A stretch of 21,784 nucleotides of DNA from Prolixibacteraceae bacterium (lineage in GTDB: Bacteria > Bacteroidota > Bacteroidia > Bacteroidales > Prolixibacteraceae): assembly GCA_023229575.1 (NCBI GenBank), contig JALNYZ010000050.1:1-21784 (forward strand), read 5' to 3'. This document shows, piece after piece, positions 12,788 through 21,525 of this stretch. Every line of letters begins with the position of its first letter. Positions within the stretch are counted from its first letter, which is position 1. A model generated the notes under the pieces. That model saw only the letters and a program-made list of their open reading frames with translations. It was not told where the DNA came from and made no database searches. Both the position numbers and the translations under genes were made by a program.

Positions 12788-14035
12788 ATGTTACTAAAGC
12801 CGCTGGTTGTCGAAAATATTCATATTGCATTTCAGTCGATTAGGAGCAATCTGCTTCGTTCGGTACTGACGATCCTGATTATTGCGGTGGGAATTTCAGC
12901 GTTGGTAGGCATCCTGACCGCCATCGACTCTATCAAGAATGCCATTACTGCCGATTTTACCCGGTTGGGGGCCAACACCTTTTCCATTCAGAGCAGGGGC
13001 ATGAGAATACAGATTGGCAACCAGCGATACCGTTCCAAAAATTATAGCTACATCAGTTATTTTCAGGCCCGGGATTTCAGGGAACAGTTCCATTTTCCTG
13101 CAGTAGTCTCTATTTCAACGATGGCAACAAATACTGCCACAGTTAAATACGAATCGAAGAAGAGCAATCCAAACGTGATCGTCCGGGGCATCGATGAAAA
13201 TTACCTTTCTACCGATGGATATGATATAGAAAACGGTCGCAACATCTCGATGCAGGAGGCTTTCGATGGGACCAATGTGGCTTTGATAGGGGCAGAAATG
13301 GTTCCGAAGATGTTCCCCAAGGGTGTTGATCCCATTGGGAAGTTGCTTACGATCGGAAGTGGAAAATATGTTGTTGTGGGCACACTAAAGTCAAAGGGAA
13401 GTGGTTTTGGCGAGACCGGCGACAGACTGGTCTTCCTCCCTTTTGCCAATGTGCGTCAATATTTTGCCCGGCCCAAAATGAATTTCAGGATCAGTGTGCA
13501 TCCTTACTCCGCCCAGATGATGGATGCCGCCACAGGGGAGGCTGAAGGTGTTTTCAGAAATATTCGTAAACTCAATATCTTGGATGACAGTGACTTTATT
13601 GTAGAGAAGAGTGACAACCTGGTAAATATATTACTCGACAACATCAAGTATGTAACCATGGCCGCCACCATAATCGGCGTCATAACCTTACTTGGTGCGG
13701 CCATCGGATTGATGAATATTTTGTTGGTTACAGTTGCCGAACGCACCCGGGAAATTGGCATCCGCAAAGCCATTGGCGCCAACTCAGGTACCATCCGGCA
13801 TCAGTTTTTGATTGAGTCGATCGTTATCGGGCAAATGGGCGGCGCTTTGGGTATTCTGCTGGGTATCATGGCCGGCAACCTCATATCCCTTTTGATGGGA
13901 ACTGCCTTCATCATCCCATGGAACTGGATGATTGGCGGAGTTACCGTCTGTCTGCTTGTCAGCTTTGCCTCCGGCGTTATTCCCGCAGTGAAAGCTGCGA
14001 AGCTGGATCCGATTGAGGCGCTGAGGTATGAATGA
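12788..14035 (+). CDS. MacB/FtsX-family ABC transporter permease
   Basis: Protein of 415 aa with the standard MacB topology. An N-terminal transmembrane helix at about 21-44 follows the family segment AFQSIRSNLLRSVLTILIIAVGI. A large periplasmic domain at about 50-285 comes next, then three helices near 290-315, 340-365 and 380-400. The cytoplasmic coupling motif AERTREIGIRKAIGA precedes the third helix, and the end is PAVKAAKLDPIEALRYE. Such permeases work with a LolD/MacB-type ATPase to move lipoproteins, peptides or signals. No ATPase or membrane-fusion gene lies in this window, so the partner must be elsewhere. The stop falls 4 nt from the stop of the convergent DUF5686 gene. Confidence 0.93.
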   Translation: MLLKPLVVENIHIAFQSIRSNLLRSVLTILIIAVGISALVGILTAIDSIKNAITADFTRLGANTFSIQSRGMRIQIGNQRYRSKNYSYISYFQARDFREQFHFPAVVSISTMATNTATVKYESKKSNPNVIVRGIDENYLSTDGYDIENGRNISMQEAFDGTNVALIGAEMVPKMFPKGVDPIGKLLTIGSGKYVVVGTLKSKGSGFGETGDRLVFLPFANVRQYFARPKMNFRISVHPYSAQMMDAATGEAEGVFRNIRKLNILDDSDFIVEKSDNLVNILLDNIKYVTMAATIIGVITLLGAAIGLMNILLVTVAERTREIGIRKAIGANSGTIRHQFLIESIVIGQMGGALGILLGIMAGNLISLLMGTAFIIPWNWMIGGVTVCLLVSFASGVIPAVKAAKLDPIEALRYE

Positions 14036-14039
14036 CTCC

Positions 14040-16505
14040 TCAAAACTTGAAATTCAACGTAAACTTGTAGGCGAAATTGAGCTTGTCGGTGCTGAACCGA
14101 TAAGCTCCATACCTGTAATAAACACCCATTCCCAGTCCTGCAAAACTTGAATTCAGGATTCTGTTCAGCTCTACCCCCGATTCAAAAAATCCTTTTCTGA
14201 AATCTGTCGCGCCCGTAGGAACCGAATATTTGGACTGGAGTGTGCCAAATCCAATATTTTGTGCGATGGCCAGTTCCGGTCGGATAAAATACCAGGAGGG
14301 AATAAATCCGGTACCAAAACTGTGGCGGACATGCAGTGAACCAAACTGGTCGGCAGAAAACTCATTGAGGCGCATGGTGGCAAACGTATAAGGTGCCAGG
14401 ATAGTAAATCCTCCCGAGTAGCTGCCGTATCCGTTGAACCATTCGGTGGATGGCGCTGTCTGAATGATTTTACCTCCCCTGATCATAATGGAGGTGGTCC
14501 CCAATGCAGACAATCGTAGGTGAAATTTTCCTTTGGCCTCAAACTTGGTGAACTGGTACTGGCTATTAAAGATGCTTAAACCTTGAATTGCTGTCAGATA
14601 GATGTCGGCATGCGGGGGTGCGCTTTGGATCAGTTCATCAACATCGTGCAGAAAGGCAATACCAGGAGAATAGCGAAGTTGAAAACCAACCCGTGTCAAT
14701 TGGAAAGGGTCCCAACCTGCAACAACCACATCTCCGTAGGCATTGTCGAGATTGGTTGCTTTGTCGATAAACAGCCTGAGGTTCAGCGGCTGAATCGGCC
14801 GCATCTCGACACTGGCAGTATAGCTTTTGGTGTGGAACATATGCTGAAGCAAAAGCGACCTGAAATACTCGGGTTCAAAAATATCATACTCCTCCAAAAG
14901 CGTCGATTCTCCAAACTCCTTCTTCATATCCTTGTATGCCAACTGTATCTTTAAATCGGGATAACCTGTCGGATAGATCCTTATCCACTCCCCATGCCTG
15001 AAAAGCCCATCCCGGGTACTGTAGATAAAATAGGTGCCTGCCGCGAGGTATTTTGAGAGTTTTCGATTGGTTTCTATGCCGAGGCCAATTTTATATCCTT
15101 CGTTGATGTTGTACCCAAACAGGTAGGTGTAGTTAACGCTAACTACACCCAGCGGAACAGTCCCGAGTGAAAGGGAATGCAGTAATTTTGCCTTTTCATT
15201 TAGCCGTAGTTTATTGCCCAGACTATCTAGATAAAGATAAGTGACAGAATCCTTGGGGGTAAGTGGGATGTACCTGAAACCTTTTGTATCGAGGAGCGAA
15301 TCGCGCTGCTCGTGTGAAACGGTTACACCATACTTGGGGAAAGACTTTGGGTCAAGCGAAATGTTTACCTCCCGCTGGTACAAATAAGTCCGACTGTTGG
15401 CTGTGACGGAAAGCTCAAGCGGTTTTCGGTTTTTGCTTAAAGAGTCCATCGGGAAACTGGTCATCATCTTGAAATTGATGGCGGCATTAAGCTCGGATGG
15501 AAACCATCGGTTGGAATCCAGCCTGTCGTAATGTTGCCATATCGAAGCGAATATCTCTTTTTTGTCTGAAATGGCAGGTTCTGCAATTACGCTTTGAACT
15601 GCATACCTGTGCGTGTTGATGTGAAGAAATCCTTTCAAACCATCGAAATTTCGATCCTTTGCAGGGTGATACCGGATCAGGAAAACAGTGTCTTTGTGGT
15701 CGATCAAAAGCGTGTCTTCAAGGATGAACGAATAATTTTTCAGCGCTGTTTTAGAGACAGGAGAAAGAAATTTTTTACTGAGGAGGGAGAAATTTTCCTC
15801 ATAAATCGAGAAGCTTTGAAGCTGTGTTGCCAGGAGGAAGAACCCCTCCTTTTTCAGCCCCGAAACTTTGGATGAGATGATCTCCTCGTTTTCATGCTGT
15901 GGTTGAAGAAATTTTTTTCTGCTCAGTGTCTCAATGAGCAGCATGTGGTTGGCTTCGAACTTCTGCTGCAGTTTTTGTAATTCGATGGGGGAAATTTTAA
16001 GTTTTCCACTGAATTTACTGTCGGTAATAGGATCGGCCGACAACCAGAATTTGTGATAGGAAGTATATTGGAAACTGCCCAGGTTGTTGGGGTTGTTCTC
16101 TTTTGAATGATCAAGAACTGACTGCATAATGCGGAATGCCGGGTCCTTTCCCGGTCGGACCTCAATAGTGCTGAGCATGTGTTCATCGGGGGTCAGTTTG
16201 ATGGTCCAGATTTCATCATTTGATCTTCCCACTGCTATATTGAGCGGTTGAAAACCGATGTAGCTTAATTGGATTTCGCGGACGGTGTCAGGAATCGAAA
16301 AATTTCCATCGATGTTACTGATGGTTCCGCTATTACCGAAATCAAAACGAAGATGTACAAAAGGAAGTGGTGAAAGATCGGCCGAGCTCACTACCCGACC
16401 ATTGATCTTTTTTGATTGAGAAAATCCAACGGTAGTGATGAGACAAAAGAATAGCAACGTAACAGTGGAAAGATGCCGTCTATTCTTCGTGCTCCTGAAG
16501 CTCAT
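14040..16505 (-). CDS. DUF5686-type outer-membrane protein with carboxypeptidase-like domain
   Basis: Protein of 821 aa. A signal peptide (hydrophobic run STVTLLFFCLITTVGFSQ, residues ~13-30) is followed by a carboxypeptidase-like regulatory beta-sandwich (KINGRVVSSADLSPLPFVHL...GNFSIP, ~34-115). A long domain typical of the DUF5686 family comes next. The last ~400 residues show alternating strands and the protein ends in Phe (LNFKF), as outer-membrane beta-barrels do. The role is unknown; relatives are inferred outer-membrane proteins without a TonB plug. The ATG overlaps the preceding membrane-protein gene by 26 nt, so it is the last gene of the ECF sigma operon and a likely regulated output. 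Confidence 0.9.
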   Translation of the reverse strand: MSFRSTKNRRHLSTVTLLFFCLITTVGFSQSKKINGRVVSSADLSPLPFVHLRFDFGNSGTISNIDGNFSIPDTVREIQLSYIGFQPLNIAVGRSNDEIWTIKLTPDEHMLSTIEVRPGKDPAFRIMQSVLDHSKENNPNNLGSFQYTSYHKFWLSADPITDSKFSGKLKISPIELQKLQQKFEANHMLLIETLSRKKFLQPQHENEEIISSKVSGLKKEGFFLLATQLQSFSIYEENFSLLSKKFLSPVSKTALKNYSFILEDTLLIDHKDTVFLIRYHPAKDRNFDGLKGFLHINTHRYAVQSVIAEPAISDKKEIFASIWQHYDRLDSNRWFPSELNAAINFKMMTSFPMDSLSKNRKPLELSVTANSRTYLYQREVNISLDPKSFPKYGVTVSHEQRDSLLDTKGFRYIPLTPKDSVTYLYLDSLGNKLRLNEKAKLLHSLSLGTVPLGVVSVNYTYLFGYNINEGYKIGLGIETNRKLSKYLAAGTYFIYSTRDGLFRHGEWIRIYPTGYPDLKIQLAYKDMKKEFGESTLLEEYDIFEPEYFRSLLLQHMFHTKSYTASVEMRPIQPLNLRLFIDKATNLDNAYGDVVVAGWDPFQLTRVGFQLRYSPGIAFLHDVDELIQSAPPHADIYLTAIQGLSIFNSQYQFTKFEAKGKFHLRLSALGTTSIMIRGGKIIQTAPSTEWFNGYGSYSGGFTILAPYTFATMRLNEFSADQFGSLHVRHSFGTGFIPSWYFIRPELAIAQNIGFGTLQSKYSVPTGATDFRKGFFESGVELNRILNSSFAGLGMGVYYRYGAYRFSTDKLNFAYKFTLNFKF

Positions 16506-17160
16506 TTAACGATTGGATTAATTGATTGCGGTATTTGCCGAATAAAAGATTGAAACCCTTGTGAAAGATATAGAATATCGATCCAATTAACAAACCCAGC
16601 AAAACCAGCATCGCAGAAGCCACAACGACAATGGCGATGATGGAAGGCGTTTCGCTTAGTTTGATGGATTCGAACCCTTTGGTTGCGCCCAACAGAAATC
16701 CTACGCCAATCCCCGACATAAGAATGATAACAGAGAGGTAGAACTCTTTTTTAAAGGTATCCAGGAGGGTGAGAACTTTTTGGATGGCCCCTTTCAGGTC
16801 TTGATTGGCAAGTGTTTGCAGTTGAAGTCTCCTATACCTGATGATGAAGATTAGAATGGTAAGTATCAGTATAATATTGACAAACCATTCCAGTACGCTG
16901 ATCCACATGGGAACTTCAAGCTCTGCTTTCCAACGGGCCGGGAATAGGAAATCGGCTGGCATTAATTGATCGGCAAGTGTCAAAAGAAAGAAGAGTACCA
17001 GAAACCAGATTCCGAATTTGACGCTACGGTCCAGTCGGGATAAAATTCCTTTGCTCCTTTTCTTCAAAAGTTCGTTAATGGATGTGGCATCCAGCTCTTT
17101 TTGCCGGACGGTATCGGTAGTTGCCTTTTGCCAGGCTTTTTTAAATTCGTTTAATTCCAT
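16480..17160 (-). CDS. Four-TM membrane protein, possible anti-sigma factor
   Basis: Protein of 226 aa, no named family recognised with certainty. A charged cytoplasmic N-terminus (~1-47, beginning MELNEFKKAWQKA) is followed by hydrophobic helices at about 49-66, 85-107, 140-159 and 173-199, and a charged C-terminus (LIQSLNELQEHEE). The ATG sits immediately after the sigma factor stop, and the gene overlaps the DUF5686 start by 26 nt, so all three are tightly coupled. By position and topology it may sequester the ECF sigma at the membrane. That is inference: no zinc-type anti-sigma motif or FecR domain is visible. Confidence 0.82.
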   Translation of the reverse strand: MELNEFKKAWQKATTDTVRQKELDATSINELLKKRSKGILSRLDRSVKFGIWFLVLFFLLTLADQLMPADFLFPARWKAELEVPMWISVLEWFVNIILILTILIFIIRYRRLQLQTLANQDLKGAIQKVLTLLDTFKKEFYLSVIILMSGIGVGFLLGATKGFESIKLSETPSIIAIVVVASAMLVLLGLLIGSIFYIFHKGFNLLFGKYRNQLIQSLNELQEHEE

Positions 17161-17655
17161 CTAGTTACGCCCTCTGCTTTTTACAAAGTACTCCAGTTTC
17201 TTCTTAATTCTGTTCATCTTTACCCGTACGTAATTTTGTGAAATACCCGTGATTTCTGATATCTCCTCGTAGGGTTTGTCTTCAAGATAGAGTAAAATGA
17301 TTGATTTTTCTATTCCCGTCAGCTGTGTAATTGCTTCGTGGAGCAGATTCAGATGCTCCTCTTTTTCATAGTCATAAACTTCATCTTCCAGAAGATAGAT
17401 TTCTTTCCCCAACTCACTCTTCCTTCTGTTTTTTGCATCCTTCTTAAAATTTGTGATTGCCGTGTTAATGGCTACCCGGTACATCCAGGTCGAAAACTTG
17501 GATTGTTCCCTGAATTTGTCGTAGGATTTCCACAACTGAATCAAAATTTCCTGGAAAAGATCCTTGCGATCATCCTCATTGTCACAGTATATCCTGGCAA
17601 CCTTGTGGATGATCCCCTGATTTTGGGTAATATTTCGCAAAAAATCCTCTTTCAC
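17161..17655 (-). CDS. ECF-type RNA polymerase sigma factor
   Basis: Protein of 164 aa with the two sigma-70 regions of ECF factors. Region 2 is at about 8-75 (the DDRKDLFQEILIQLWKSYDKF helix binding core polymerase, then FSTWMYRVAINTAI for the -10 strand). Region 4 is at about 105-158, a helix-turn-helix with LEDKPYEEISEITGISQNYVRVKMNRIKKKL. It directs polymerase to a small regulon, probably including its own operon. The likely start is GTG at 17655. It is first in a three-gene unit with a membrane protein and an outer-membrane protein, the common layout for envelope-responsive ECF control. No extra C-terminal domain is seen. Confidence 0.93.
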   Translation of the reverse strand: MKEDFLRNITQNQGIIHKVARIYCDNEDDRKDLFQEILIQLWKSYDKFREQSKFSTWMYRVAINTAITNFKKDAKNRRKSELGKEIYLLEDEVYDYEKEEHLNLLHEAITQLTGIEKSIILLYLEDKPYEEISEITGISQNYVRVKMNRIKKKLEYFVKSRGRN

Positions 17656-17711
17656 AGCTATAGAATTAGTCTCCCGTCTGTGGAGAAAATTACAGTATCT
17701 GACAATTTAAC

Positions 17712-18890
17712 CTAATTGGAACTCATTTTTAGCATATTGACCTCGTCTTGCGTGAGGAAGCGCCACTTTCCGCGTGGAAGGTTCTTCTTTGTCAACCCGC
17801 AGAAATATACCCTGTCGAGTCTTACTACTTTGTATCCGAGGTGTTCAAAAATGCGTCGGACAATCTTATTCTTACCTGAGTGGATCTCAATGCCAACCTG
17901 TTTCTTGTCCTCTTCATCGGCATAACTGACCGAGTCGGCCGCAACGAACCCATCCTCCAGTGTGATGCCATTGACAATTTCATCCAGATGCGATTTAGTT
18001 ACTTTCTGATCCAGGTGTACATGATAGATTTTCTTCCGGTTGTATTTCGGATGGGTAAGTCTTTTGGTCAAATCACCATCGTTGGTAAACAGCAGAAGGC
18101 CTGTTGTGTTTTTATCGAGCCGGCCAACCGGGTAAATCCGCTCAAAACAGGCATGCTGTACCAGGTCCATCACCGTTTTTTCTGCATGGGGATCTTCTAC
18201 AGTAGTGACAAATCCTTTTGGTTTGTTGAGCAGAACGTATACTTTCTTCTCTATGGAAAGGAGTTTGCCGTTAAAACTGACCGAGTCGCCGGTCCTGACT
18301 TTGTAGCCCATTTCAGATACAATTTCACCGTTAACCGTTACACAACCGGTTGCGATGTAAGTGTCGGCCTCTCTCCTTGAGCACATGCCGGAGTTGGCAA
18401 TAAACCTGTTCAATCGAATCGTTCCATCGTTTTTTGGTGCTTTTGTTACAGGTTTTCCCTTCTCCCTGTCGAGTCTTTCAATCACATTGCGATTGCCGAG
18501 CTTGCCGCGGAGAACTTTGCCTTTGGTGGTCAGAAAACTATCGGTTTCCGTCTCTTCGAACCGTTTCTGGACCGGCTTGTTGATCACATTCCGTCGGAAA
18601 ATATCTGATGTACGCTCTTTAAAGATTCTTTTGGGTTTTGAGCTATCCAATTTGGCAGCTTCAGGTTTTGATTTTCCTACCCGCTTCCCCGAACTGACTG
18701 GTGGGGGAATTATCGTTTTTTTTCGGGCCTTAACCACCTCTTCTGGATAAGCAGATCCTGTTCTGATCACTTTTTTTGACCGTCCGGTCGTTCCGGTGGT
18801 CTCCTCTTTTTTGATGCGCGGCCTGCTCCCGGGATTACGTTTCTCGACGGTACGCTTTGAATCGCGCTCCTGTCCTCGTTCTTGCTTCAT
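17712..18890 (-). CDS. rRNA pseudouridine synthase, RluB/RsuA type
   Basis: Protein of 392 aa from the ATG at 18890. Residues ~1-155 are a highly basic, low-complexity extension (KK, RK, SK runs), common in Bacteroidota members and perhaps RNA-binding. An S4 domain follows at ~158-207 (IRLNRFIANSGMCSRREAD). Then comes the synthase fold with the catalytic motif GRLDKNT (256-262, Asp259) and the late IHSGKNKIVRRIFEHLGY motif. It converts uridine to pseudouridine in rRNA; the exact site cannot be told. An in-frame ATG at 18989 would add 33 residues, but a promoter-like sequence lies inside that extension, so the shorter start is preferred. Confidence 0.93.
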   Translation of the reverse strand: MKQERGQERDSKRTVEKRNPGSRPRIKKEETTGTTGRSKKVIRTGSAYPEEVVKARKKTIIPPPVSSGKRVGKSKPEAAKLDSSKPKRIFKERTSDIFRRNVINKPVQKRFEETETDSFLTTKGKVLRGKLGNRNVIERLDREKGKPVTKAPKNDGTIRLNRFIANSGMCSRREADTYIATGCVTVNGEIVSEMGYKVRTGDSVSFNGKLLSIEKKVYVLLNKPKGFVTTVEDPHAEKTVMDLVQHACFERIYPVGRLDKNTTGLLLFTNDGDLTKRLTHPKYNRKKIYHVHLDQKVTKSHLDEIVNGITLEDGFVAADSVSYADEEDKKQVGIEIHSGKNKIVRRIFEHLGYKVVRLDRVYFCGLTKKNLPRGKWRFLTQDEVNMLKMSSN

Positions 18891-18899
18891 GGTATTCAA

Positions 18900-18932
18900 C
18901 AAATTATACAATTCCGGTGCAAATTTCGCAAA
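18900..18932 (-). promoter_or_regulatory. Candidate promoter of the pseudouridine synthase gene
   Basis: On the minus strand TTTG (18932-18929) is followed 20 nt later by TATAATTTG (18908-18900). This is close to the Bacteroidota TTTG-N19-21-TAnnTTTG promoter, with one extra base in the second box. The distance to the ATG at 18890 is 9 nt, giving a nearly leaderless transcript. This decides the start choice of the downstream gene. Confidence 0.4.
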
Positions 18933-19030
18933 AAAATCGGATAAAAAGCAGTCGTCCAATTCAATGTCTAACTTTACTTTGAAAAACAACTATATTTTAA
19001 CAATTTTGTACCCTTAAAAAATTAAGAAAG

Positions 19031-20419
19031 ATGAGTCTTATAAAATCGATTTCGGGTATCAGGGGAACGATTGGTGGGTTGCCAGGTGACGGATTAACCC
19101 CCATTGACGTGGTTAAATTCACCGCTGCATATGCTGTCTGGGTCAAAGGGAGATGTGATCCGGGCACGAAAATAAAAGTGGTGGTGGGAAGGGATGCGCG
19201 CATCTCAGGTTCAATGGTGAATAGTTTGGTTACGGCAACCTTATCTGGAATGGGAATTGATGTGACAGATATTGGCCTTGCTACTACTCCTACCACTGAA
19301 TTGGCTGTAACCGCCGAAAAGGCAAATGGCGGCATCATCCTAACTGCCAGTCACAACCCGAAACAGTGGAATGCCCTTAAACTGCTGAACGAGGATGGGG
19401 AATTTCTAAACGACTTGGAAGGCAAGAAAATTTTGGCGCTTGCCGAGGCCAACGAATTCATCTTTTCCAACGTTGAGGACCTGGGCGTAATTACACTTGC
19501 CGATTACTCTGATTACCATATACGTAAAGTGCTGGAATTGAATCTTGTAGATGTTGAAGCGATTCGCAAGGCAAATTTTTCTGTGGCCATCGATGCCGTA
19601 AATTCTGTGGGAGGGATCATTGTTCCGCAGCTTTTGAAAGCGCTAGGGGTTACCGGGATTGTTGAGATCAACTGCGATCCTACCGGAAAATTTGCCCACC
19701 AGCCGGAACCGCTGCCTGAAAATCTTGTTGAGACAGCTTCACAAGTATTGAAAAATAATGTGGATGTCTGTTTTGTTGTAGACCCGGATGTCGACAGGCT
19801 GGCCATCATCAGCGAAGATGCTTCGATGTTCAATGAAGAGTATACCCTTGTGGCAGTTGCCGATTACATCCTGTCCCGTACTCCCGGAAACACCGTTTCC
19901 AATCTCTCATCCTCCAGGGCGTTGCTGGATGTGTCTGAAAAACATGGTGTAACCTATACTCCTTCGGCAGTGGGAGAAGTGAATGTTACGAAAACCATGA
20001 AGGATACCCATGCTGTAATTGGAGGTGAGGGGAATGGCGGCATCATCTATCCCGAAAGCCATTATGGACGGGATGCTTTGGTCGGTATCGGCCTCTTCCT
20101 GACCCATCTTGCGAAAAGTGGGGTGAAATGCTCAGAACTCAGGGCCCAATATCCTTCCTATTTTATGGCAAAGAAAAAAATAGAGCTTGATGCGGGTGTC
20201 AACCTCGAGGCAGTTTTGATGAAGATAAAGGAACAGTACAAGTCTCAAAAAATCACAGATGTGGATGGTGTCCGCATTGATTTTGACCATGAATGGGTCC
20301 ATTTGCGCAAATCAAACACGGAACCTATCATAAGGATATATTCTGAAAGTAGTACAGTTCAACAAGCCAATTGTTTGGCTGACAGAATTATAGATGACGT
20401 AACCAGATTAATCAATTAA
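19031..20419 (+). CDS. glmM: Phosphoglucosamine mutase / phosphohexomutase family
   Basis: Protein of 462 aa, standard four-domain alpha-D-phosphohexomutase. The catalytic serine is S107 in TASHNPKQWNA. The magnesium loop is DPDVDR (D251, D253, D255), the sugar-binding loop is GGEGNGG (331-337), and the C-terminal phosphate-binding loop is RKSNTEPIIRIYSE (427-440). Bacteroidota enzymes of this type are annotated GlmM, converting glucosamine-6-phosphate to glucosamine-1-phosphate for UDP-GlcNAc and peptidoglycan. A phosphomannomutase role cannot be excluded by sequence alone. It starts at the ATG at 19031, divergent from the pseudouridine synthase gene, and is followed 90 nt later by mdh on the same strand. 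Confidence 0.92.
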   Translation: MSLIKSISGIRGTIGGLPGDGLTPIDVVKFTAAYAVWVKGRCDPGTKIKVVVGRDARISGSMVNSLVTATLSGMGIDVTDIGLATTPTTELAVTAEKANGGIILTASHNPKQWNALKLLNEDGEFLNDLEGKKILALAEANEFIFSNVEDLGVITLADYSDYHIRKVLELNLVDVEAIRKANFSVAIDAVNSVGGIIVPQLLKALGVTGIVEINCDPTGKFAHQPEPLPENLVETASQVLKNNVDVCFVVDPDVDRLAIISEDASMFNEEYTLVAVADYILSRTPGNTVSNLSSSRALLDVSEKHGVTYTPSAVGEVNVTKTMKDTHAVIGGEGNGGIIYPESHYGRDALVGIGLFLTHLAKSGVKCSELRAQYPSYFMAKKKIELDAGVNLEAVLMKIKEQYKSQKITDVDGVRIDFDHEWVHLRKSNTEPIIRIYSESSTVQQANCLADRIIDDVTRLIN

Positions 20420-20468
20420 ATTTTCATTAATCTTGGGAAAAGAAAAACAGAGTATTGATATTCTGATA

Positions 20469-20476
20469 TATTTTTG
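20469..20476 (+). promoter_or_regulatory. Candidate -7 box upstream of mdh
   Basis: TATTTTTG matches the TAnnTTTG box and lies 33 nt before the mdh ATG, leaving a leader of ~27 nt. No TTTG box is found at the expected distance upstream, so the call is weak and mdh may instead be read through from the mutase gene. Confidence 0.3.
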
Positions 20477-20509
20477 CATTCGAATTTAATTTAGTAAAAA
20501 ACAGATAGT

Positions 20510-21442
20510 ATGAAAGTTACAGTTGTTGGAGCAGGAAACGTTGGCGCTACATGTGCTGATGTATTGGCATCTCGTGAAATAGTGAACGAAGTGATCCTTC
20601 TTGATATCAAAGAGGGAATTGCTGAAGGAAAAGCGCTGGATATCTGGCAAAAGGCACCGATCAATAGTTACGACACCAAGACCATAGGTGTTACCGGTGA
20701 CTATTCAAAGACTGCCAACTCGGATGTTGTTGTGATCACTTCAGGACTTCCCCGTAAGCCTGGAATGAGCAGGGACGACCTGATTCAGGTGAATGCCGGA
20801 ATTGTCAAATCTGTAACCGAAAACATTGTAAAATATTCGCCCAATACCATTTTGGTCATTGTCTCCAACCCGCTGGACGTGATGACTTATCAGGCCCATC
20901 TTAGCTCCGGGTTTCCGCGCGAACGGGTGTTGGGGATGGCCGGAATCCTGGATACTGCCCGTTACAGGGCATTCCTTTCTGATGAATTGAATATTTCACA
21001 AAAGGAGATCACCGCCATGTTGCTGGGTGGTCACGGTGATACCATGGTTCCATTGACCCGTTATACTACCGTTGGCGGTATCCCGGTTACGGAACTGGTT
21101 TCTGAAGACAGGCTCGAAGCCATCGTGCAACGTACCAAAGTGGGTGGGGGCGAACTGGTCAAACTGATGGGAACCTCTGCCTGGTATGCTCCGGGAGCTG
21201 CTGCAGCCCAAATGGTTGAGGCCATCGTTAAAGATCAACGCAGGATTTTCCCCGTTTGCATTCAACTAAAAGGAGAATACGGCATATACAATTGCTACCT
21301 GGGTGTTCCGGTTGTTTTGGGCAAACACGGAATCGAGAAGATTTTTGAACTTCAACTGAACGAAAAGGAGGCCGCCATGATGAAAGAAAGTGAGGGTCAC
21401 GTCAGGGAGGTGATGAATGTGTTGGATGATTTGAATAAATAG
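20510..21442 (+). CDS. mdh: Malate dehydrogenase (NAD, LDH-like type)
   Basis: Protein of 310 aa. It oxidises malate to oxaloacetate with NAD in the TCA cycle. The Rossmann loop is GAGNVG (7-12), and an acidic residue at the end of the second strand (D32 in LLDIKEG) fits NAD over NADP. The substrate arginines are visible as R82 (LPRKPGMSRDD) and R88. N120 (SNPLDV) and the catalytic H175 in GGHGDTMVP complete the active site, with R151 after ILDTA. An arginine rather than glutamine at position 82 supports malate over lactate as substrate. Intact and full length. Its stop is followed directly by a perfect 37-bp inverted repeat that should end transcription. Confidence 0.97.
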   Translation: MKVTVVGAGNVGATCADVLASREIVNEVILLDIKEGIAEGKALDIWQKAPINSYDTKTIGVTGDYSKTANSDVVVITSGLPRKPGMSRDDLIQVNAGIVKSVTENIVKYSPNTILVIVSNPLDVMTYQAHLSSGFPRERVLGMAGILDTARYRAFLSDELNISQKEITAMLLGGHGDTMVPLTRYTTVGGIPVTELVSEDRLEAIVQRTKVGGGELVKLMGTSAWYAPGAAAAQMVEAIVKDQRRIFPVCIQLKGEYGIYNCYLGVPVVLGKHGIEKIFELQLNEKEAAMMKESEGHVREVMNVLDDLNK

Positions 21443-21443
21443 A

Positions 21444-21525
21444 AATTACAAATTACAGATTAAAAATTAAGGGTATATGCCGCACTGCGCATATACCCTT
21501 AATTTTTAATCTGTAATTTGTAATT
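21444..21525. terminator. Perfect 37-bp inverted repeat after mdh
   Basis: The arms 21444-21480 and 21489-21525 are perfect reverse complements with an 8-nt spacer. The outer part is the ATTACAGATTAAAAATT repeat seen elsewhere in the window. The inner part is GGGTATATGC/GCATATACCC. It begins one base after the mdh stop and should form a very stable RNA hairpin, so it can serve as a terminator, although its size suggests a repeat element. Confidence 0.85.
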
